A stretch of 64,000 nt of DNA. Origin: Irpex lacteus. Lineage: Eukaryota; Basidiomycota; Agaricomycetes; Polyporales; Irpicaceae. A program made the translations under genes and the position numbers. Positions within the stretch are counted from its first letter, which is position 1. Every line of letters begins with the position of its first letter. Below are positions 1-10,227 of this stretch, one piece after another. The notes beneath the pieces were generated by a model, which saw only the letters and a program-made list of their open reading frames with translations, made no database searches and was not told where the DNA came from. Where the stretch lies: positions 1,364,001 through 1,428,000 of the forward strand of contig MQVO02000005.1 in assembly GCA_001986395.2 (NCBI GenBank), written 5' to 3'.

Positions 1-1
1 A

Positions 2-82
2 TGCTCGCTCGGATATCAGGTCGGTGCCAAGATCCTCGGTCGAATGGCAAAGGATGGGAAGGACGTGAAGTCAGACTCATAG
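2..82 (+). CDS. possible 3' end of a gene entering from the left
   Basis: Frame 2 is open from the window edge for 26 codons and stops at TAG (80-82). The peptide reads like the end of a real protein, with YQVGAKILGRMAKDG followed by a charged tail ending KSDS. The segment is too short to identify a family, and no splice acceptor is visible that would show it is an exon. The next gene is convergent and ends at 372, so 83-371 would hold both 3' untranslated regions. It could equally be chance. Confidence 0.3.
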   Translation, partial: CSLGYQVGAKILGRMAKDGKDVKSDS

Positions 83-371
83 CTTCTCTCCGCCCATTTC
101 GCACTCGGTCACGGCGACATGTCAGAATATGAGCTCTGCACATCTTTCTTGCTCTCTATATACCTACCTCTTGTGTCTCACTTATTGTTCTCGGCATCGC
201 TTTGGATGCAATTCACGATCCTGACAGTTCATGGAAGCGTTCATTGAGAGATATCTTTCTAAACTTCTACGTCTTAATTGTGCCGCGCTCTGCTCCCCTG
301 ATCATCCAGGAACATCGAGCGAACAGAAGAATCACAGTAGATTACCGCACCCACTTGCCTGATCCTCTGCG

Positions 372-1694
372 TCATACACTTCCCTCCCCATTTCCTCTAC
401 TGTCCCCGGTTGAATATGTTGACGAATAGGAGCCCCCCGCTCCAGAGTGACTGAAGCTTCCATTGCCGCGAAGGTACGGGGTGGAGTTATCACCGCGACC
501 GCGGCCACGATAATTTGAGGTACCGTGGTAGTTGCCTGACCCACGATAGCCGGAATATCCACGACGATGATTATACGATCCACGAGAGTGCTCGGAGGAG
601 CCACGAGAACCCGCGTAGCCTCGATAATTTGACTGGCCTCTATACGAGGAGTTGTTTTGCCGATTTCTCCATCTGCCAGACTGCTCTATTTTAGGAGACT
701 CCTGTAAGCGATGCAAGATATCCCGTATATCGTCTGCCGTATAGCCCAATTGTTGTTCGTCGACCGCTAAGTTTAGCTCCCGGTCATACCCTTCGTGTTC
801 TCGCGGAATCTGATATTGTGACCTGAACCGCTGAAGAATCTCGACCGCTTGTTGAGGAGATGTGATCGTTGGATGGTTTTGCCCTACGGCAAGCGCAATC
901 GTTCAATCATTACTGAAGTATACGCTCCAACATGGCAGAGCGATGACAGCACGGAACGAAACTCACTGGTTCGCAAACGATCTTCGCAGACCTGTAAGAC
1001 AGAAAACAATAATGCATCAGAGGCAGTGTTCCGTGGTTCACCGCGAGAATTACTAGTATAAGATGAACAGCCGTATCCTCTCACTTCGAATGGTGTGTTG
1101 AAGTGGAGGACCCAAACTTCAGTTCCAGGGATCTCGCGAGCAATTGATATCCATGTTGACCTTTGCCTAACATAGTATAGTAATGGAACAGAAGATACTT
1201 TATGAGCGTTGTGCATCAATGCGAAGATGCTATTATAAAGTTAGACACACGCGATGATTTAACGCTACTAACCTTGCATCGATATTCGTCCGGTCGATAC
1301 AAACAGAATGTCCTTCGCGTAATGACCGCCTGGCAAGACTCTCGACGGCTCGTCTGTCTCCAAGGTCATCTTGACTGCATCTCCGAAAATCGGGATAATG
1401 CTCTTGCAATGCCTGTGCGAAAGTCGACTGTGCGCCAGTGACGCAGGTTTGCACTCAGTGTCTGAAAGTGAGATGAGAGTTTGACTGACCTTGCCAGATC
1501 TGGGACCACGTTTGACCAATCACGTTAGGACCAGCAGACATGTCAGCAGTAATGTTGTATATGTATAGGTGTCGCACGTACCCAATGAGGCCCACGAGGA
1601 CGAGAACCACCTGACTCTGCAATCCAAGACTGGTCGCAGCAGCTTGAGTAGTTCCACTTGCCATTGACAAGAGGTTTTCTGCGGTACCTTGCAT
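372..1694 (-). CDS. P-loop polynucleotide-kinase-like protein with RG-rich tail
   Basis: Spliced gene of six exons: 1694-1582, 1490-1499 (10 nt microexon), 1427-1273, 1166-1085, 991-967 and 883-372, giving 298 aa; an internal Met at 1664 would give 288. Introns are 82, 62, 106, 93 and 83 nt, all GT-AG and in phase. Residues 35-43 form the Walker A motif GLIGSGKST, assembled from exon 1, the microexon and exon 3. It is followed by CSQDDLGDRR, then CIDRTN, then FNTPFEVCEDRL and HPTI. This motif order is that of the kinase domain in polynucleotide kinase/phosphatase and aprataxin-like proteins, so ATP-dependent phosphorylation of a nucleic acid end or small substrate is inferred. From about residue 190 the chain is rich in YRG, SRG and RGRG repeats, typical of RNA-binding tails. 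The upstream neighbour, SNX41, ends 305 bp away on the same strand. The substrate cannot be told. Confidence 0.85.
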
Positions 1695-1998
1695 GCTATG
1701 AAATCCGCTCGGGTGTTGATCGCGCTAGACTTTGTTATTTTGTCTCGTCGACGTTGTGGTCGAGAGCAAACGTTCGCCAAATGCGATTGCGGCGCGGTCG
1801 CTTGGTAGGACGCCAAAAACGTAACTACATTACCAAAACAGTAGCAAGCTGTTGTAATTCCAAGATATGATACAGTACAGTATGTACGTAATATAAAACG
1901 TTAGGCAACGTCCATGCTCGCATTTGAATCGCTCACATCCAGCTAGTTCGTCAAAGCAATGCGTAGAGAGAACAATAAGCCCACAGGTCACAAGATGC
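1695..1998. other. intergenic, promoter of the P-loop gene
   Basis: This 304 bp stretch lies between the stop of the sorting nexin gene and the start of the P-loop gene, both on the minus strand. It must hold the 3' end of one and the promoter of the other. I see no gene or clear repeat in it; ORFs here are short and lack motifs. Confidence 0.5.
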
Positions 1999-4146
1999 TC
2001 AGCGTCCATTAGCAGTAGCAGTCGAGTCACGTCTACCGTTGGCGGTGACAGGACTGGTAGCAGAAGCAGGTGCACCCTCCGGTTGCTTGTTCGGGTGATC
2101 GGGTATCTGTGCGATTTCTTTCTTCGCCTCTTCCCAAGCTTCAAGGTTCTACCCAAACATAGTTCAGTAATATGTCGAGAACATCTATTAGGGAGACAAA
2201 ACCTTCTTGCACCAGTCTCGATGACTCCGCGCCATGCTGATGGCCATTTCTCGAAGATCTGCAACCTTCTGCCTTTGGAAGCGATCTAGATCAGCTTGAA
2301 TGGTGGAACTCGAATATTTCAAGTCTTGCGCCGACAAATGTAAAGCGTCCTCAAGCTGTCGTCATACTCCGCGTAAGCTACTGGTTCCTAGACTTCGCCC
2401 AATTGTACAACTTACCTGAGAAATGGTTTCACGTGTCTTGCTAATGGAATTCCTTCGCGCAGTTTCGGGATCAACATCCATCATGCCGTGTAGGGTATAG
2501 GTGAGTGCACTGATAAGACCCATTCCAGGTACTCGACGCCGTGTCGGATTCGGACCAGGATGGGGTGGGAGGTATGCCGACTGTTCTGCAGCTAGCCGCT
2601 GGGGGTCCGAATCCTCGTTGTCTTCAGACAGGCCTTCCGCATGGGCTTCCTGTGGAGATGAAGGCTCGTCTTCTACAGCACGACTGCGTCCAAGGGCCTC
2701 TTCTAATCTGCGAGCCTCTCGTTCACTCTTCTCTAGCTCCTCTAACTGCTCGCGTTTAGCCTCCAAGGTGTCCTGCGTTAGCTCATATTGGCCATGCTTT
2801 TGATGTCGGTAAGCTAATAATTTCCTGATAATGGAAGCAAACTGGCTATATTCGCTGAGTGGTTCGGCCCAGTTTTGTTCCAGCTCCTGAATCTACACGG
2901 ACTGTACGTCAGCGAACGGGGGGTCGTAAAATAAAATGGCGTACGAGCCGCGTTGTAGACATGTATGTTGCGTCTACAGCTTGACCTGTCTTCTCAATTG
3001 CGGTTGACAACTGTCCTGACTCATTCAAGCTGAAACCGTTCAATGCAGCACCCAATTCCGCATGGTCCTGAGCATAGTCTATTGGGTGATAAGCGCATGT
3101 AGTAAATGTATAGTGGAGAGAGAAGTCACACCTGACCACCGCTTCATCGTTCTTCGTGTCACCTTCTCCAATGGACCGCTCAGATGGGCGGCGAACTTGT
3201 TCGTGAATACCTCCGAGTCTAAGAAGCGCTGATCTGGACGTCGTAGAGGATGGGAGGCTGAGGGTGTGGGCAAAGCAGCATAAGCGGCCGCGCTGGCTTG
3301 ATCTGTAGGATTATGTGAGGGCGCCTTGAGAATATTCTTCGGAAGCAGCGATATAGGTGGAACATGTAGAACTTCTGCCTGCAATGCCGACATGGGGATG
3401 AGTGACTGGAGCAAAAAGGGAACATGGTTAACTCACCCAAGAGACTTCTCCATCGAGGAAACGATGAAATACGTGCTCATTAGAGAGAATCGGATGTCGT
3501 GCAATCCGATTCAAGAACGTCTGAAGCATTCGTTTCCGTCGTGCTATCATAGCTGCATCTTCCTTCGCCTTCGCTTGCTTGATAGCATAATCGCCAATGG
3601 TTTGTTTCGAGGGAATAGGAGGGATTATGAGCGTAGGGTAGAGTTTGGTCAAGTTGAGTCTCAAGGACTCAAATTCCGAGTACCGGTGTTGGGCCGTGGC
3701 GTTCTGCTCGTCTGCGTTAACTAACATGGATAGTGCATCAAAATCCATACATGGAACCTACCCCAGACTTGATGATATATGTGATATACGGCGACGTAGC
3801 ATTGACAGAGGTCTTCTGGGCATCTACAATCTGCATGTAGCGCTAATTAGTGCATGACTTGCGAGACAAAGTGTTTTAAGCAGAGACGCACCACAATCTC
3901 CACGTCCTCCCCTGAGTGCAACCATTGATCTCTCGTGCAACAGTAATCATTCTTGTACGCTTGCGGTAGCCTATGCGAGCCAGCAGACGGGAAGTGCGGT
4001 CGGTTGTTTGATGTGGGAGAAGATGGAGTTTGGTCGTAGTTTATGGGAGGTGAAGAGGGCTCGGATAGGTCTACCCTAGACTCCGATGATGGTGTTGAAT
4101 GTAATCCTTCGTTGTCGAATGGGTTCTCCTCTTCAAAGACCTCCAT
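1999..4146 (-). CDS. ATG20: PX-BAR sorting nexin, ATG20/SNX41 type
   Basis: Eight exons give 587 aa: 4146-3892, 3830-3758, 3711-3437, 3378-3132, 3078-2945, 2892-2416, 2355-2203 and 2148-1999, with introns of 46-61 nt. The exon 2 donor used here (GTTCCA at 3757) keeps frame but is weak, and a stronger GTAGGT a few bases upstream would break it. An acidic N-terminus (FEEENPFDNEG) precedes a PX domain at about residues 80-200, with the phosphoinositide-binding RYSEFESLR and the proline stretch IIPPIPSKQT. A BAR-like region follows (HAELGAALNGFSLNE, then a charged coiled coil EAKREQLEELEKSEREARRLEE). The tail ends ATANGR. ATG20/SNX41 proteins dimerise with SNX4, bind PI3P on endosomes, and serve selective autophagy and endosome-to-Golgi retrieval. 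The serine/glutamate-rich insert near residues 410-450 is typical of fungal orthologues. ATG20 and SNX41 are hard to separate by eye. Confidence 0.92.
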
Positions 4147-4836
4147 TTGTGGTACCAGGGACTAAGTGACTGCGCGGAGGGTATCTGTCGTCGCAATGAG
4201 ACACAAACGTGCAGCAACGCAAGCTGATAAGATGGTGAGTGAGGAATTACACAGTCCTGTGTATGTCGAGAGCAACAATACGTACGGCGAGCTGACAAGG
4301 AGAGGTGGTCGTGGAGGTCGAAGAGAGTGCGTCAGACGGCCAATCCCAAGCTATAGGCGCCCATATATGAGACCGCCAGCTGCGCGTTGAATTCGGTAAT
4401 ATAATAATAGAATGAAAGCAGCCCATGGAATATGAAAATCATTGACATTCATCAAAATTCGTTGAGAGTAGGTACAGCATGGACGACAATATTAAGGACG
4501 GAGAAGAGGGATGTTATGCGACATGGGCAATGTACAGACTTGGAAACCAATGAAGAAGCAAGCTGGTATGAGGTTGTGGGATGGACGGTGGATTGGTGAT
4601 GATGCAGTGCGAAAGAGAAACTCAGGATGCGGATGGTATGGAAACACTGGTGCTGGCCTCGTTAAATAGGGGGCAGGACGGGAGATACATATCGGCAAGA
4701 AGTGAGGCTGAGGACGGGACGGAATGAATCGACAAAAAAACCTGAGTGAGATGAGGACCTGCATGCCAACTCGAAGAGCGGTTTTGAAGAACGGAAGAAA
4801 AGATTGGCGTCATGGAATATGAATGAGAAGCACCGT
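4147..4836. other. intergenic between sorting nexin and CRF1-like gene
   Basis: This 690 bp region lies between the start of the ATG20/SNX41 gene and the stop of the CRF1-like gene. It should contain the nexin promoter (nearest 4147) and the long 3' untranslated region of the CRF1-like gene. Short ORFs on both strands have no recognisable protein features. Nothing else is seen. Confidence 0.5.
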
Positions 4837-7800
4837 TCACAAGTTGAGGTGCGGGACATGAGAGGAACCGGAGGACGAGAATTGGTTCCGCTGCATCGAG
4901 CTATTTCCTCGGCTCTTCATGTTCGGGTGGTGTGCACGATGGTGGCGTTGTACTGAGTGATTGGGCGCATTGGCAGCGTATTTACCCATCATTTTCTTCT
5001 TCAGTATCGCCTTTTCTCGGCGTTGATCCCGCCGGGACTTTTGCTGGTGGAGGGGGTCGTGCTGGAAGGGATTGTACACGGACGGTCCTGCGTTAGTTGG
5101 CGTGCGGTCGCCATCTCGGACGGGCAGGAGCACAGGGGAGATAACGAGCATATCAGCGTTCGACTTGCCTTTCGAACGCTTCTTCGATGAGGACTTGGAC
5201 TTTGCACTTGGCTTCGGCGTACCCAGCATGTCGTTGTTCAGCACGCCGATGCTGGCGAATCTTCCGCTGATACCATTATCGGATGCGGGCGTCGTATCCA
5301 GCATGGGGGCCTCGCGGGTTCGTCGGAAGGTAGCAACAGGGATGCGATCCCAACGAGTTAAGCTGCGCATATGCGTACCAGTCACGGGTGTTCTGGGGGA
5401 AGCCAATGGATCTTGACTAGGCTCATCCGAGTCAACGTCATGTTCGAAGTCCAGCATGGAAGCATCGAGGACATCATCCAGGTCGATCACATTCACAGAA
5501 GACGGCTCGTCCTCGCCCTGATGGAATGTTTGAGGCGCAAGCTCATCTGAAGAGGTCGTGCTGATGGCGATGAGAGGCAGCGGGGTGCTTGCAGCGCTGA
5601 AGACAGTAGGCTCGGCATCCTGGGACATAAGCGTTCAGATGGATCATAACGATAAGACACGGGAACGAGGGGACTTACAGTGCTGTGATCTCCACTAGTG
5701 ACATTATAGTGCAGAGAGGACGCCTTCCTGTGCTTGGCACGGAGCATACGGGAGCGAGGAAAGGGACTAGGGGTGACTGAACCGCTTCCGTCGATGATAG
5801 CATGTCGCTCATTATCTCCACTCGTAGGCGTCGTGACAAACTGCCCCATGGCGGGTGCCCCACCTGTTCGCCGAGAGCTACTCCTGCTGGACCTCGAGGT
5901 GTCAACGTGGCCATCGTTTGAAATTTCAATCTCGTCCAAGTCGTCCATCGATATCTTTCCTGCAAGGATCTCTGCGGGAGTCGGAGCCGGTGACCCACGT
6001 TGAGCAGACATGGATGCAAGCGCGATACGGGTAGTTTGGGATGTGTTCATGGGCGTCGCGGGAGTCGCGGAGAGTGCACCGCCCGGACTCATGGTCGATT
6101 GAGGGTCAACGGTCGAGACAGTCGAGACAGACGTTGGCCAACGGAACATCATCATGGCGCGAGAGTTGGGTAGCCCATCCGAGTCCACAAGTTCATCTTC
6201 AGTTGTTTCACCGTCAGTTTCCACAAGTGCAAGTTCGTCAGAGTCCTCAGAGGTCGAGTCATCGCCAACGGTCATTTCCACGTCGGATTCGGTGGAACCA
6301 TCGAAGCTGATGTCTGTGTCGAAAGGTCCAAAGGGTGAAGGAAGGAGACCACTGTCGAGGCCGATAGATAGTCCGTCGAGATCAACGCCAACCTCGAACT
6401 CACCGGGCGTTCTGCGAACACGAGTAGAGGGATCGACATCCATGAGCAGCAGGGCATCTTCCTCGTCGGCAGAGAACTGTTCCTTCTCAGCGGCAAACTC
6501 ACCGCTCTGAAAAGCAGGCGATACGTCCGAGTCCGAGGAGTCGTCCAGATTAGCGAAGAACAACTCGGCATCGAACGATTCCTCTTCATCCTCACTCCAG
6601 CCAGAAGGAAGGCCGTCGAACGAGACTCCGAGTTTGCCATCATTCTCGTTCTCATCCTCATCTTTCCCCATATATGCGTCCTCCTCGACCAAGCCAGTCT
6701 CCTCCACATCAGCCTCCATCGCTTCGTCGTCATCGTCGGCTTCACCATCATCTTCATCGTCCGCCTCCTCCTCCTCCTCTTCTTCACTGGACTCTTCACT
6801 GTTACCCTCCGAGTCAGATTCTCCAGCACCGACACTCTTCTGTCGAGGCTTGATCTCCCAACGGTTACTCGGTACATCCATGCGACGTTTCTGTCCAGTC
6901 TCGTCTCCAAGGATCTCTTTCTTGACCCGAGCCTTGTCACGCTCCGACTGGAGAATGAATCGTTCTTCTTCCTCCATGTCTGAGTCTGACGAGGATAGGT
7001 CGTCTGATTCGATTTCTGAAGACTCTGAGGAGCTCGTCAGCGACAAGGACGACGCTGCGGACATGAAAGTTGGGAATTGCGCATCGTTCTCGCTTTCTGA
7101 TAGAGAGCTGAGGGAGCTGACGGTTGGGACGATAGCGCCTCTGCCACGCGACTTCTTCTTGCCGTTGAGCTTCGAGAGAGCCTTCTTGTTGAGAGGCGGA
7201 CGTTTGCTCTTGAGGACGACGGCTGGGGTTGATGCAAGGGAGAATGGGCTCCGAAGGGGTGGGGCGTGTGCGCGGTCTGTCGTGACCGAATGGCTGGCTG
7301 CCAGGGCAGCTTTTGCGGCTTCGCGAGCAGCAACCACGGCCTTCGGAGGACGTCCGCGGCGTTTGGGAGCAGGGGGATTGAGGGCATGATGAGTGAGCGC
7401 GGCAGCACGGCCTGATTGTGCGGCGGGAGCAGAATCTTTGCGGAACTTGAGACTGGGTGGAACGGTGAGCTTGATCTTGAGGGACGGCAGGTGGGGAGCT
7501 GTTGTGGGCGGCGGTCGACTTGGCTGAGAAAAGATGGTGGAAGTAGAGGTAGAGGTGGGTGTAGGAACGAGACTTTTGCTTGAACTGGGCTGGCTTGCCC
7601 TGTTGTGACAGGTGCATTCGCTCTCGCAGACGGGACATATGTCGTCGTCGTCGTCCTCTACGAGAGACGACAGATGCGCAGGAGCGCTCACGGTATAGGG
7701 ATGAGGAGGCGACATTGGGGAAGTCTGCGGGTTGCGGGAGTCTGTGAGGGAAGGTGGACGTTAGTTGACGGTTTGTTGGTGGGCAATGCACATCACACGA

Positions 7801-8127
7801 GAGAATACTTCGACAAGAGTTCTTGAGGGGTGAAAAACATAAAAATTACCGCTAAAATCTACATCTACGATGATAAGATTGTGGGAAAGGAGACCGAGAC
7901 GCACTCTGCATGAAAGTCTTTTTGGGCATGGTCTGCGGTGTATGAACATCTGTTTTTGGCGGGGAGTTCCAGGGCTGCGTGGGTTGAAGTAGCCTAAGTC
8001 GGCCACTGTCTAACTGGCGGTCGTCGTCGTCGGCGGCGGTGAGGAGAGAGGGAGGGGCCGACGGGGAGGTCGACAGTCGCGGGTGCAGGTCAAGCAACGG
8101 CGGGCGCCAAACAAATTCCCGACTCAA
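4837..8127 (-). CDS. acidic CRF1/IFH1-like transcriptional regulator
   Basis: Three exons (8127-7905, 7741-5679, 5619-4837; introns 163 and 59 nt, in phase) give 1022 aa. A start at 7929 (MPKKTFMQ) would give 956 aa and leave a roomier promoter. The order is: a possible metal-binding CPVCESECTC near residue 110; a basic AT-hook-like KRRGRPPK near 200; serine-rich and very acidic tracts from about 290 to 570; the motif ETDGETTEDELVDSDGLP followed by RAMMMFRWP near 580; then in the last exon RSLTRWDRIPVATFRRTRE near 845 and a basic segment KSRRDQRREKAILKKKM. The TDGETTEDE box and the TRWDRIP segment recall the fungal CRF1/IFH1 family, cofactors of the forkhead factor FHL1 at ribosomal-protein genes under TOR control. 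That link is from memory of the family, not a search. It is divergent from BFR2, another ribosome-production gene. The large antisense ORFs here are shadows of the acidic repeats. Confidence 0.72.
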
Positions 8128-8231
8128 ATGATTTTCGCCTCCGAAGTCGCCTGCCTAATTGGGACAGACCTGGTTCTCGCCGTCCCTCTTCCGCGTGCTC
8201 GTCCTCCACTACTCCCATTCTAAAACAAAAC
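8128..8231. promoter_or_regulatory. shared divergent promoter, CRF1-like gene and BFR2
   Basis: Only 104 bp separate the two divergent start codons, or 302 bp if the CRF1-like gene starts at 7929. The spacer has pyrimidine tracts and the sequence CTAAAACAAAAC just before the BFR2 ATG, a context common at fungal starts. Shared regulation of two growth-related genes is an inference from the layout. Confidence 0.5.
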
Positions 8232-9959
8232 ATGTCCACTCGTAAGTCCAGACAAGTGTTTCAGAAATGCAAGTAATGACCCCCGCCATAGGCATATCTC
8301 TTGCGCAACAAATTGCGCTGCTTTCGCAGGCAGCCCCAGCGGGTACGCTCCAGTGCTACCGCCCGCAAATTTCGACACACTCACGAAATTCTGTCACAAG
8401 ACCTAGATCCTGAGGAAATCCACCCTCACTCCGACAGCGATTCACACGCAAACAATGCTGCGGCAAAAGAACACTACCTCCAGGTTGGGTCAGTAACTAT
8501 TCTACCCCTGCTATCGATGCCATCAATTCATTGCCTCTCCTGATAGACCTTCTGCCATACGCCAGGCAAACGCGGCCCTCTCAGATCCAAAATACCTCGG
8601 AACTCGCGTCTCGCGTGCAGATTTGGACGCCGATAGTGAGCCAGGCGACAGCGAGGACAACATCAGCGCCGATGAGGCTGAAAGTAGCGAAAGCGATCTG
8701 GCTTCGCAGGAGAGTGAGCAAAATGACGACGACGGAGGTGAAGTAGAACACCGACGCCACGTTGTGCAACATGCGTCAACTTCTGTTGGCGCCGGAGAAG
8801 AAGACACGCAACGATCCCAAGGAGCATCTACGTCTGACCTTGCGTCTGCTCTCCGTGCCACCCGGGAACAGGACCGAAGAAAAGGCAAGGCAGTCGTCCG
8901 ACAAATTGTTAGTGGTCGCGTGCACACCAGTACTTTACCATGTAGCCAACTGATCCGTATTGATAGACACTATGGGACACGCTGCTCGATGCGCGTATCC
9001 GTCTGCAAAAAGGCGCAGCGTCGCTGAATGATATTCCTGTAAGTAAATCCTCGATTACAATTATCGATGTGCTGACGCATGCGTTCAGTCTTCACAGCTG
9101 GAGGCAGCCTCGTCTGAACCGTCTGTCTCCCAATTGCTCCACCGAATGCTCGGCGAAGCAGCATCACTATCAGAGGACATCACTAACTTGCAAGAGGTAA
9201 GATGTGTCGTCCGCACCCTCTCTTGTCACTCTCTGCTGACACGCCGTCTACCTGCAGGCCTTATTACGTATCGACGGCACCCCCAGTCTGTCATCCCCTC
9301 CTCGGAAACGCGCAAAGATATCCCACAACGGTGAACGTGACTATGCCTCTGAATTGCGATCGCTCTCAGCGGATGCTTCTACGTTCGAAGCAGCCTATCA
9401 TCCCCATCTCATCCAAACTCTCGCAAAATGGTCTGCCAAGATCCAGGCCGTCGCTCCCAATGTTCTCCTCCCGGCCACCCGTTCTTCGTTCAAGAACGCC
9501 ATGAACGGGGGGAAGATAGATGCGAACCCTGGCGTCGTGGAGGTTATCGATGCACTACTGACGTCTGACTCAGAAAAGCTGCTCGCACGAACAAGAGCTC
9601 ATCGGGGCGCAGCGACCGAATACGAGGCGCTTGACGACGAGAATCCCGGCAACGCCGTAAACCCAGCTATATTCGATGACACGGATTTCTACCAACAGCT
9701 CCTGCGCGACGTTATAGAGTCGCGCGGAGTCGATGGCGACGGTGGTGAACAGGAGTGGGTCCGTCGGCAGAAAGCGCGCAAAGCGAGGAAGAAGAAAACG
9801 GTGGATACTAGGGCAACCAAAGGCAGGAAGCTGCGATATCAGGTGCATGAGAAGTTGCAGAACTTCATGGTACCTGTTCCAACTTCCAGGGGTGTATGGC
9901 ACGATGAGCAGATTGATGAGTTGTTTGTTTCTTTGCTGGGTGGTCAGGCCCATGAATGA
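8232..9959 (+). CDS. BFR2: AATF/BFR2 (Che-1/Traube) ribosome biogenesis protein
   Basis: Seven exons give 461 aa: 8232-8241, 8292-8342, 8407-8488, 8547-8907, 8967-9038, 9089-9196 and 9258-9959. All introns are 50-64 nt, GT-AG, with phase kept. The first exon codes only MST plus one base. The protein begins with a short helix (LAQQIALLSQ), then EHYLQVGPSAIR, DPKYLGTRVSR and a long acidic stretch (about residues 75-140). AATF-domain motifs follow (TLWDTLLDARIRLQK; FEAAYHPHLIQTLAKWSAKIQ). The C-terminal TRAUB domain holds DDTDFYQQLLRDVIE, a basic KARKARKKK, and KGRKLRYQVHEKLQNFMVP at about residues 405-425. AATF/BFR2 proteins act in the nucleolus in the small-subunit processome, needed for cleavage of the 35S pre-rRNA, so this should be an essential housekeeping gene. 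It is the last intact host gene before the repeat region. Confidence 0.95.
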
Positions 9960-10227
9960 TTCTCAACATATCTATAGCCATTATTGGTAGTTATGTAGAG
10001 TTGGTAGAGTGCCACGTTGTGTAGGAAATGGCATGCTTCTCTGTTCCCTCTTCCTATGCTTCTTTCATGAAACTGCTCAATTTGCAGTACCATGCTGCTA
10101 TGGGATGTGAATACCTCAGTTCATTGCTTTACCACCACCTCTGCATTTACCTTCACCTCCCAGAGTTTTTCACTGTCTTAGCAGGACTGCAGCATCTTCT
10201 GCATATTAGAGTGTTTTGATTGGGATT
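9960..10227. other. 3' flank of BFR2, boundary of the repeat region
   Basis: Sequence between the BFR2 stop and the first Helentron-like 5' end at 10228. It presumably holds the BFR2 3' untranslated region and polyadenylation signals. No gene or repeat is recognised. Confidence 0.4.

Noticed and set aside
6634..7389. 251-codon antisense ORF over the CRF1-like gene
   Set aside because: Made of Ser/Ala runs that mirror Asp/Glu/Ser repeats of the real gene. The minus-strand frame has coherent exons and motifs.
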